Source: Chitinophagaceae bacterium
GTDB lineage: Bacteria > Bacteroidota > Bacteroidia > Chitinophagales > Chitinophagaceae
Length of the DNA stretch: 33,654 nt
Direction of reading: 5' to 3'
Assembly: GCA_025934485.1 (NCBI GenBank)
Contig: JAICXX010000049.1
Location: 1 to 33,654, forward strand
Part shown: positions 25,211 to 32,548 of the stretch, piece after piece
Layout of the letters: each line of letters begins with the position of its first letter
Position numbering within the stretch: the first letter of the stretch is position 1
The notes under the pieces: generated by a model
Databases searched by the model: none
What the model was told of the DNA's origin: nothing
What the model saw: the letters and a program-made list of their open reading frames with translations, nothing else
Program-made: the position numbers and the translations under genes

Positions 25211-28200
25211 TTGAAGACCAGAACTCTACATACTGCTGTGCCGAAAGTCGTTCTTTTTTTCGTCTCGCTGGCCTATTTCGCCCCATCCATCCTCGCTCAA
25301 CAACGTCCCATCCGCACACAACCCGGTTTCGTCCATCTTAAAAATGGCATGATTCCCATTCGCCGCAACATCGCCGACGCTTCGCTTCGCAAAGACTCGC
25401 TGCGCACCGTTCATTTCAACCGGCATTACTATGTGCTGGCGCAGTTCGACTCGTTGCCCGATTCGTCCCGGCGGGTGGCCATGGCTGCGGAAGGACTGCA
25501 TTTATATGATTATATCTCGGATCGAACTTATCTGGCGGAGGTACAGGATGGCTTCGATCTGCAGACACTGAAACGATACGAGCTGGGCGGCGTCTTCTCG
25601 CTGCCTGCCCGCTCGAAGCTGAGCAGCATGCTCCAGACCGAGCCTGTTGAAGAGATCCATCGGACCGATAAGCTCATCGCCATCGGATATTTTGGGACCA
25701 CACCCGAATCTGAGATCAGGAAAGGTCTCACCGCAGCCGGCGCGGTCCTGCAGACCGTTAAATTCCAGCCGCCCCGGGTGCTTTTTGCCCGCGTAGGCGA
25801 CACCGCCACGCTCCACCGTTTGGCGGCGCTGCCTTATGTCAGCTATTTGGCCTCCCAGCCGGTCACGCCGAGACCTTTGAATTATAACAACCGCGCCGCA
25901 CAAGGTAGCGACGCACTGGCAGCCTCCTCGGGTCTCCGGCTATACGGCGACGGAGTGGTCGTGGGCATGGGCGATGACGCCGATCCGTCGTCGCACGTAG
26001 ACTTCACCGGCCGCCTGCTTTTACGCACACCGGCCCCGTTCAACACCCACGGTACCCATACCAGCGGCTCCGTGGCAGGGGGCGGTATCCTCAACCCGAT
26101 GTACCAGGGCATGGCGCCGCATGCGACGCTTATAAACCAGTATTTCAGTGATATCCTCGCCAACGCATCGGTGTACGTCGGCGAATATGATATGCTGCTG
26201 ACCAATAACTCCTATACGGATTACGATATCGGCTGCATCGACGACGGGCAGTATGACGCACTAGCCTATGCTACGGACGCACAGCTGGATACTTACGTAG
26301 GGTTGAACCATGTCTTCGCTTCGGGAAACGACGGCTCTCTCACCTGTACCCCCTACCCTTTCGAGTACGCCACGGTAAAATCGGGTTTTCAATCCGCTAA
26401 GAACGTGATCACCGTAGGCAATATCGACAACACGAACGCGTCCGCAGCCAACGTCTATACCATCGGCTTGTCTTCCAGCGCGGGGCCGACCTCCGATGGC
26501 CGCATCAAACCCGAGCTGGTAGCAGGGGGCATGAATGTGATCTCCACCGTTCCATATAATGGATATGCATCCGATGCCGGCACGAGCATGGCCGCGCCCG
26601 ATGTCACCGGTACATTAGCCCTACTCGCCGAGCGCTATCGCCAGCGCTATGGCGGCGACCCCTATGGTGTACTGCTCAAGACGATCGCCTGTGTCTCGGC
26701 TACCGATCTGGGGAACCCGGGACCGGATTTTCTCTATGGTTTCGGCGCCATGAATGGACTTGCCGCCGACCAGGTGCTGGAGGGCGGTCAGTTCCTGACT
26801 GCCCAGATCAGTAACGGCCAGAGCGACAACCTGAGCCTCGGCGGCATCACCGCAGGAGCCACGCAGCTTAGGGTGATGATCTGCTGGAACGATTATCCCG
26901 CCGCGCCCTATGCCGCCACGACGCTCGTCAACAACCTCGATCTCAAGGTTACGACCCCTGGCGGCGTCGTGCACTATCCGCTGGTCCTGGATCCCACCCC
27001 GGCCAATGTGGCCAACAACGCCATGGAGGGGGTCGACAATACCAACAACATCGAAGAGGTAGTGATCAACAATCCTCCTGCGGGTACGTACACGATCAAT
27101 ATAGCGGGTGCCAGTGTCCCGTATGGACCGCAACCTTTTGCCCTGGCCTATATGCTGATCAAGCCGGGTATCACCGTACAATATCCCTACGGCACCGAGA
27201 CCTGGGTGCCGGGCAATCCCGAAGTTATCCGCTGGAATGCTACAGATGGCGGCACCAATCCATTTACCATCGCCTATTCCGCCGACAACGGTACTACCTG
27301 GACGACCATCAGCAATTCCGTCCCCGGCAAAAGCCAGCTATACAACTGGACGACGCCGGCCACCGCTACGAATCAGGCACTGATCCGGGTGTCCCGCAAT
27401 AGCACGGCCTATTCCGGCACCAGCACTTATCCCTTCGTGGTCCTGGGTCAGCCCGTCGTCATAGGCACCAGCCCCTGCCAGGGCTATGCGCAGCTCAGCT
27501 GGAGCGCCATCCCATCGGCAACGAGCTATGATATCATGCAGCTGGTTGGCGATACCATGGTCAAAGTTGCCAGCACCACCAGCACCTCCTATATGCTGGC
27601 CAATCTCAACCGCGACAGCTCTTATTGGCTGGGAGTACGCGCGGTCAACGGCTCGACACCCGGACGCCGCTCGATCTCCGTGAACATCCTGCCCACCGGC
27701 AACGGCGGCGCCTGCGCCCTCGGCGCGCTGGACAACGACTATACCGTGGACTCTGCGATCGGTTTGTCCTCGGGCCGGCTATACACTTCCACCCAGCTTT
27801 CGGCTTCCACCCCTATCCGGGTAGAGGTCAAAAACCTTGGCACGGCCGCCACCGGTTCCGCTTACACCATGAACTATAGCATCAACGGCGGCACACCCGT
27901 CACCGAGCCCACTTCCACGGCGGTGCCCACGGGCGGCGGCTCCAATGACTATACATTCACCACCCTGGCAAATTTTTCCGCGCAAGGTACTTATACGATC
28001 CGCAGCTGGGTCAGCTATCCCGGCGACCCGCAGCTGGGTAACGATACGCTCACCACCGTTGTCAAACAGCTCGGCAACGCGGCCCTCACGCTCGCGCCCT
28101 CCTATACGGAAGGGCTGGAATCGGCCGCCGTGGGTACCTACGCATCGTCCACCAAGGGCTTCACCGGGCTCGATCGCTGTGATTTCAATGCCAGCTCGCC

Positions 28201-30616
28201 CAACGGCCGGACAAGGACCTGGCTCGATCAAGGCATGTGCCGTACGGGCAACCGTTGCGCCATCCTCGACCAGGCCCCCGCCGCCACCGTGTTGACTGCC
28301 GACAGTCTTATTATGACCTTTAACCTGAGCAACTACGGCGCAAGCGACCAGCTCTGGCTGGACTTCTACTATCGCAACCAGGGCATCGACTCATCGTACA
28401 CCGGGAACGAGGTCTGGATCAGGGGCAACGACCAGGCCGCCTGGATACCCGTGCAGACGCTGGATACCAGTGTAGCGGGTATCGGCATCTACCAACCCTC
28501 GCAACATATCGATATCACCGGCACGCTGGCTAGCGCGGTACCCGCTCAAACCGTGAGCAGCAGCTTCCAGATAAAATTCGGTGAACAGGGCTATACCTCC
28601 ACTAACGACGTCTATACGGATGGCACCGTCGACAACGGCTATCTCTTCGACGACATCACTCTCACCCGCTCGTCAAACGACCTGGGCGTGACGAGCCTGG
28701 TCTCGCCTGCTCCCGGTAACCAATGTTCGCTGACAAGGACCACGCCGGTGAGCATCCTCGTCCGGAATTACAATTCGGCTGCCGCCACCAATATCCCCGT
28801 GAGCTATGTCGTCGACGGCGACACCGTCAACGAGACCATACCCAGCCTGGGCGGCAACGACTCCATGGTCTATACGTTTGCCACCCCGGCGAACATGAGC
28901 GCTTTCCAAACCTATGTCATCACCGCCATGGTAAATTATCCCGGTGATACCTATACGGCCAACGATACCATCGGCCCGGACACCCTGCACACCTCGCCGC
29001 TGATCTCCACCTTCCCGTACCTGGAAGGCTTCGAGACCGGCGACGGCAAGTGGTTTACCGGCGGCGTGAACAGCAGCTGGCAATGGGGCAGTCCTGCAAA
29101 AACGGTTATCAACCAGGCCGCCAATGGCAACAATTGCTGGGTCACCAGTCTCACCGGTAATTACAACAACAACGAGCATTCCTATCTCTATTCGCCGTGT
29201 TTCGATCTCAGCGGTCTCACCCATCCGGTGCTCTCCTTTAGCCATATCTTCCAGACAGAAGACGATTGCGCCTGCGACTATCACTGGGTGGAATATACTA
29301 CCGACGATTCGACCTGGACCACGCTGGGCGTCGTCGGCAATGGCACAAATTGGTATGACGATGCGACCAATGAGAGCTGGCAGAAATCGTATACCAAATG
29401 GCATGTCTCGTCGTACGATATTCCCACCATCTTAACGACCGCACCCAAAGTGCGTTTCCGGATCGTGATGAGCAGCGACCCCGCCACGACCTTTGAGGGC
29501 ATAGGCATCGACGATGTCCACGTGTTCGACAAGGCCGGAGGCGCCGGCGTCTACACGGGTGCTGACGACAGCCTTGCGCAACCGGTGAGCGGCAACGGCT
29601 GGGTCAATTTCGATCTCGGCGGCGGACGCGTCGCCGCCATCAACCCCAATGGGCAAAATCTCGGGCTCACCAATGTCAAGGTCTTCTTCAATCATGGGGA
29701 CACGGTGCGTCACGATCAGACCCAATATTTCCTGGACCGCAACATCGTGATCCAGCCCTCCAATGAACCCAGCGGGAATGTGTCCGTCCGGCTTTATTTC
29801 CTCGACAGCGAGACCGACACGCTCATCGGCGCCACGGGTTGCGCCGGCTGTACGACCATCCCCGACGCCTTTCATAGCGGCGTAACCCAGTTCAGCAGCC
29901 CGATGGGCCCGGCAGAGGAAGACAGCACGCTGGCCAACGACACCATCGGCGTATTCAATTTCCATGCACCCCGCACTGCGGTAAGCGTCATCCCCAATGA
30001 CAGCGGCTATTACGCGGAATATACCGTGAACGGGTTCTCCGAATTCTGGCTCAACGCCACCCGGCCCACGGATATCGCAAAGGCGCCAAACATGATCCTG
30101 ACCTTCACCGCCACAAAATCCGGTAACGGTGCGCTCCTGCAATGGGCAACCACCGACGCCCTCGGGATAAGCCGGTTCGTTATCCAAAAGAGCGCAGACA
30201 GTGTCAATTTCTCCATCCTCGATTCCGTTCCGGCCTATACGGACAGCAACGGCGTCGACAGCTACCAGTATACCGATCCACAGCTGGATTCCGGCAACAA
30301 CTATTATCGTCTGGCGGAAGTAACGGATAGCGGAACGATCGTGTATTCACCCGTTCGCGTAGTGCAGGGTCCCGGCAGCGGTGGCGGCATAGGCGTCTAT
30401 CCCAACCCGGTGATCCGTCATTCCCCGCTGTACGTAAGGACGTCGACGAATACGGAACGGATCAGGATGGTCGATCTCTCCGGACGCGAGATCCTTAACC
30501 TCGAGGTAGGGGGCACGCTCAATATGATCCCGCTCCGTAATCTGGCCCCGGGTATCTATTTTGTTGAGGTCGTGACGGATACCGGTAAAACAACCCAAAA
30601 AATCTTGGTAAAATAA
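25211..30616 (+). CDS. Subtilisin-family (S8) multidomain protease with T9SS sorting domain
   Basis: About 1801 residues from TTG 25211 (MKTRTLHTAVPKVVLFF signal peptide; GTG 25238 is the alternative; no ATG is usable). After a prodomain (about 30-235), the S8 domain (about 245-510) has the triad D255 or D256 (GMGDDAD), H280 (NTHGTHTSG) and S459 (GTSMAAP), with oxyanion N373 (SGND). Then follow a beta-sandwich P-like domain (about 515-640), a Kre9/KNH-like repeat (653-745), an Fn3 domain (752-835), CARDB-like domains (about 840-950, 1155-1260), two MAM-like jelly rolls (955-1150, 1266-1440) and a C-terminal type IX sorting domain (1726-1801, VYPNPV, then LAPGIYFVEV). It should be secreted by the T9SS and act at or beyond the cell surface. 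The frame stays open upstream into the acyltransferase gene on the other strand, but that part is not coding. Confidence 0.9.
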   Translation: MKTRTLHTAVPKVVLFFVSLAYFAPSILAQQRPIRTQPGFVHLKNGMIPIRRNIADASLRKDSLRTVHFNRHYYVLAQFDSLPDSSRRVAMAAEGLHLYDYISDRTYLAEVQDGFDLQTLKRYELGGVFSLPARSKLSSMLQTEPVEEIHRTDKLIAIGYFGTTPESEIRKGLTAAGAVLQTVKFQPPRVLFARVGDTATLHRLAALPYVSYLASQPVTPRPLNYNNRAAQGSDALAASSGLRLYGDGVVVGMGDDADPSSHVDFTGRLLLRTPAPFNTHGTHTSGSVAGGGILNPMYQGMAPHATLINQYFSDILANASVYVGEYDMLLTNNSYTDYDIGCIDDGQYDALAYATDAQLDTYVGLNHVFASGNDGSLTCTPYPFEYATVKSGFQSAKNVITVGNIDNTNASAANVYTIGLSSSAGPTSDGRIKPELVAGGMNVISTVPYNGYASDAGTSMAAPDVTGTLALLAERYRQRYGGDPYGVLLKTIACVSATDLGNPGPDFLYGFGAMNGLAADQVLEGGQFLTAQISNGQSDNLSLGGITAGATQLRVMICWNDYPAAPYAATTLVNNLDLKVTTPGGVVHYPLVLDPTPANVANNAMEGVDNTNNIEEVVINNPPAGTYTINIAGASVPYGPQPFALAYMLIKPGITVQYPYGTETWVPGNPEVIRWNATDGGTNPFTIAYSADNGTTWTTISNSVPGKSQLYNWTTPATATNQALIRVSRNSTAYSGTSTYPFVVLGQPVVIGTSPCQGYAQLSWSAIPSATSYDIMQLVGDTMVKVASTTSTSYMLANLNRDSSYWLGVRAVNGSTPGRRSISVNILPTGNGGACALGALDNDYTVDSAIGLSSGRLYTSTQLSASTPIRVEVKNLGTAATGSAYTMNYSINGGTPVTEPTSTAVPTGGGSNDYTFTTLANFSAQGTYTIRSWVSYPGDPQLGNDTLTTVVKQLGNAALTLAPSYTEGLESAAVGTYASSTKGFTGLDRCDFNASSPNGRTRTWLDQGMCRTGNRCAILDQAPAATVLTADSLIMTFNLSNYGASDQLWLDFYYRNQGIDSSYTGNEVWIRGNDQAAWIPVQTLDTSVAGIGIYQPSQHIDITGTLASAVPAQTVSSSFQIKFGEQGYTSTNDVYTDGTVDNGYLFDDITLTRSSNDLGVTSLVSPAPGNQCSLTRTTPVSILVRNYNSAAATNIPVSYVVDGDTVNETIPSLGGNDSMVYTFATPANMSAFQTYVITAMVNYPGDTYTANDTIGPDTLHTSPLISTFPYLEGFETGDGKWFTGGVNSSWQWGSPAKTVINQAANGNNCWVTSLTGNYNNNEHSYLYSPCFDLSGLTHPVLSFSHIFQTEDDCACDYHWVEYTTDDSTWTTLGVVGNGTNWYDDATNESWQKSYTKWHVSSYDIPTILTTAPKVRFRIVMSSDPATTFEGIGIDDVHVFDKAGGAGVYTGADDSLAQPVSGNGWVNFDLGGGRVAAINPNGQNLGLTNVKVFFNHGDTVRHDQTQYFLDRNIVIQPSNEPSGNVSVRLYFLDSETDTLIGATGCAGCTTIPDAFHSGVTQFSSPMGPAEEDSTLANDTIGVFNFHAPRTAVSVIPNDSGYYAEYTVNGFSEFWLNATRPTDIAKAPNMILTFTATKSGNGALLQWATTDALGISRFVIQKSADSVNFSILDSVPAYTDSNGVDSYQYTDPQLDSGNNYYRLAEVTDSGTIVYSPVRVVQGPGSGGGIGVYPNPVIRHSPLYVRTSTNTERIRMVDLSGREILNLEVGGTLNMIPLRNLAPGIYFVEVVTDTGKTTQKILVK

Positions 30617-30627
30617 CCTGAAAGTAA

Positions 30628-30654
30628 AAAAAAGGGCCGCAGAGGCCCTTTTTT
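30628..30654. terminator. Strong intrinsic terminator
   Basis: AAAAAAGGGCC (30628-30638), loop GCAGA, GGCCCTTTTTT (30644-30654): an 11-bp perfect stem with A and T tracts, 11 bases after the protease stop. It can work in both directions and insulates the cys operon; its T tract also occupies the -33 position of the next promoter. Confidence 0.93.
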
Positions 30655-30675
30655 CATAGATAACCATTACCTTTG
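30648..30675 (+). promoter_or_regulatory. Promoter of the cys leader and operon
   Basis: TACCTTTG (30668-30675) is a perfect TAnnTTTG box. The -33 position falls in the T run of the preceding terminator (no exact TTG). Transcription should begin about 4-7 bases downstream (30679-30682), only 3-6 bases before the leader ATG at 30685. Confidence 0.6.
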
Positions 30676-30684
30676 TCCACAAAC

Positions 30685-30780
30685 ATGGTAGACATTAGCA
30701 TGACAACGCATAATTCCCACATCGACACGCTCCCCGCCTTCGCCAACAGCAAATGTTGTTGTTGCTGCTGTTGCTGTTGA
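30685..30780 (+). CDS. Polycysteine leader peptide of the cysHDN operon
   Basis: A 31-codon frame begins MVDISMTTHNSH and ends KCCCCCCCC followed directly by TGA. The eight cysteine codons (TGT x5, TGC x3) occupy 30754-30777. Met6 (ATG 30700) is an alternative start. Eight consecutive cysteines in a short peptide just upstream of genes that reduce sulfate to sulfide for cysteine synthesis is the design of an amino-acid-sensing leader: when Cys-tRNA is scarce the ribosome stalls in the run and alters expression downstream. The start lies a few bases from the predicted 5' end, so translation may be leaderless. cysH begins 74 bases after the stop. Polycysteine attenuator ORFs are known in mycobacteria; for Bacteroidota this is my inference from sequence alone. 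Confidence 0.72.
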   Translation: MVDISMTTHNSHIDTLPAFANSKCCCCCCCC

Positions 30781-30854
30781 TCATCGTCTACCTGCTGATC
30801 AAATGTCAGCCCAGCCTTCGGGCTCTTCGAATTTCACCACTACCACCACGGCTC
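30773..30854 (+). promoter_or_regulatory. Leader RNA with competing hairpins and C-rich tail before cysH
   Basis: Stem A: GCTGTTGATC (30773-30782, last cysteine codons plus stop) pairs with GATCAA (30797-30802) and CAGC (30807-30810), with a 4-base bulge. Stem B: AGCCC (30808-30812) pairs with GGGCT (30820-30824). The two share 30808-30810 and cannot both form fully. A third option is AGCC-TTCG-GGCT (30813-30824), a C(UUCG)G tetraloop. The last 25 bases before cysH are C/A-rich and G-poor, as in Rho-loading sites. No T run follows, so a classical intrinsic attenuator is unlikely. Confidence 0.45.
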
Positions 30855-31574
30855 ATGGACAATACAATAGAAACAAAAATTACGGCAACCTCATTACTCC
30901 ACCAAATTAGTGGGTTATCCATCGATGCGGCGCTTGCTGAGCTCGCCGCCCGTTTTCCGGGGAAAGTAACGTTCTCCACCAGCTTTAGCATCGAGGACCA
31001 GGTGATCGCCCATCATATCCTTTCGGCTGGACTGCCGGTATCCATCTTTACGCTCGACACCGGCCGGCTCTTTGCCGAGACCTATTCCGTATGGAGCGCC
31101 ACCAACGACAAATACGGTACGCACGTGCAGGCCTACTACCCGGATCGGGCGCTGCTGGAAGCGTTCGTCGATCAAAAAGGCCCGAATGCTTTTTATGCTT
31201 CCGTAGCGGACCGTAAGGCCTGCTGTCATATCAGGAAGGTAGAACCGCTGAAGCGTGCATTGCAGGGCCAGACCATCTGGGTCACCGGACTTCGCGCCGA
31301 GCATTCGCCCGAACGCCGCGATCACCAGCTCATCGAATGGGATGAAGGCAACCAACTCTTCAAATACAACCCGATCCTGCATTGGGATACCGCGCAGGTG
31401 CGCGCCTATATCGATCAGCATAATGTTCCCTATAACCCTTTACATGACAAAGGTTTTGTGAGTATTGGATGCGCCCCTTGCACGCGGGCGATAAAGGCCG
31501 GGGAGGACTTCCGCGCTGGACGCTGGTGGTGGGAAGACAACAGTAAAAAAGAATGTGGCTTACACGCCTCCTGA
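30855..31574 (+). CDS. cysH: Phosphoadenylyl-/adenylyl-sulfate reductase (iron-sulfur type)
   Basis: Protein of 239 residues from ATG 30855. It reduces adenylyl sulfate (APS) or PAPS to sulfite with thioredoxin, in the cytoplasm. The PP-loop-like start is STSFSIEDQV (41-50); the substrate region LDTGRL and the catalytic C-terminal ECGLH (C234) are present. The cysteine set C123/C124 (KACCHIRK) and C206/C209 (GCAPC) binds a [4Fe-4S] cluster and marks the cluster-containing, APS-preferring class; the absence of a cysC gene in the visible part of the operon fits APS as substrate. An upstream in-frame extension beginning at 30753 would be poly-leucine and is the shifted reading of the polycysteine codons, so it is rejected. 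cysD follows after 23 bases. Confidence 0.95.
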   Translation: MDNTIETKITATSLLHQISGLSIDAALAELAARFPGKVTFSTSFSIEDQVIAHHILSAGLPVSIFTLDTGRLFAETYSVWSATNDKYGTHVQAYYPDRALLEAFVDQKGPNAFYASVADRKACCHIRKVEPLKRALQGQTIWVTGLRAEHSPERRDHQLIEWDEGNQLFKYNPILHWDTAQVRAYIDQHNVPYNPLHDKGFVSIGCAPCTRAIKAGEDFRAGRWWWEDNSKKECGLHAS

Positions 31575-31597
31575 AGTACACCGATAAAGCATCGATT

Positions 31598-32515
31598 ATG
31601 AGTAAACAAGCAAAATATTCTTTAGACTATCTGGATCAGCTGGAATCCGAGTCCATCCACATCCTCCGCGAGGTGGCGGGACAGTTCGAGCACCCGGCCC
31701 TGCTGTTCAGCGGTGGCAAGGATTCCATTACCATGGTCCATCTGGCGTTGAAAGCCTTCAGGCCCGGCAAATTCCCTTTTCCCCTGGTGCACATCGACAC
31801 CGGGCATAATTTCCCCGAGGCGCTGGCCTTCCGCGACAAGCTCGCGGCAAGCATCGATGAAACACTGATCGTCCGCCAGGTAGAAGATACCATCCGTGCC
31901 CGGCAGCTCACCGAGCCCATAGGCAAATTCGCCAGCCGCAACCAGCTGCAGACCTATACGCTGCTGGACACCATCGAAGAATTCGGTTTTGACGCTTGTA
32001 TCGGCGGTGCCCGCCGCGACGAAGAAAAGGCCCGCGCCAAAGAGCGCATCTTCTCCGTCCGCGATGAATTCGGCGGCTGGGATCCCAAACGCCAGCGTCC
32101 CGAGCTTTGGAATACCTACAACGGCAAGATCCGCAAAGGCGAGAACGTTCGCGTCTTCCCCATCAGCAACTGGACGGAGCTGGATATCTGGAACTATATC
32201 CGTCGCGAGAAGATCGCCCTCCCTTCTATCTATTTCGCACACGAACGCGAGGTCATCGACTACGAAGGCCAGCTGGTAGCGGTATCCCCCTTTATCCGGT
32301 TAGATGCGGATGACCAGATCCAAAAACGCCGCGTACGGTATCGGACCGTGGGCGATATGACCTGCACCGCCGCCGTGGAATCGGCCGCTTCGGGTATCGA
32401 TGACATCATTCGTGAGATAACGGCTACACGTACGTCGGAACGTGGTGAGACGCGGATCGACGACAAGGTGTCGGAAGCCGCGATGGAAGACAGAAAAAAG
32501 AACGGATATTTCTAA
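31598..32515 (+). CDS. cysD: Sulfate adenylyltransferase subunit 2
   Basis: Protein of 305 residues from ATG 31598 (an in-frame start at 31553 would overlap cysH and is rejected). It carries the ATP-pyrophosphatase PP-loop SGGKDS (38-43), followed by HIDTGHNFPE and the GGARRDEEKARAKER segment typical of CysD, and ends in EAAMEDRKKNGYF as in the family. With the GTPase CysN it forms ATP sulfurylase, which makes APS from sulfate and ATP in the cytoplasm. Length and motifs are normal. cysN begins 33 bases downstream, after a small GGCC-TTC-GGCC hairpin. Confidence 0.97.
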   Translation: MSKQAKYSLDYLDQLESESIHILREVAGQFEHPALLFSGGKDSITMVHLALKAFRPGKFPFPLVHIDTGHNFPEALAFRDKLAASIDETLIVRQVEDTIRARQLTEPIGKFASRNQLQTYTLLDTIEEFGFDACIGGARRDEEKARAKERIFSVRDEFGGWDPKRQRPELWNTYNGKIRKGENVRVFPISNWTELDIWNYIRREKIALPSIYFAHEREVIDYEGQLVAVSPFIRLDADDQIQKRRVRYRTVGDMTCTAAVESAASGIDDIIREITATRTSERGETRIDDKVSEAAMEDRKKNGYF

Positions 32516-32520
32516 TGATC

Positions 32521-32531
32521 GGCCTTCGGCC
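32521..32531. repeat. Mini-hairpin GGCC-TTC-GGCC between cysD and cysN
   Basis: Identical to the element at 23798-23808 and the complement of 23876-23886. It lies between the cysD stop and the cysN start. A 4-bp GC stem is too short for a terminator; it may affect the relative translation of the two subunits or be a small dispersed repeat. Confidence 0.4.
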
Positions 32532-32548
32532 ATAAACATATTTTGACA

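Noticed and set aside
30753..30854. In-frame N-terminal extension of CysH beginning with eight leucines (a possible membrane anchor)
   Set aside because: It is the +2 reading of the polycysteine codons; CysH is a soluble cytoplasmic enzyme and its family starts near the ATG at 30855. It remains the main alternative to the leader-peptide reading.
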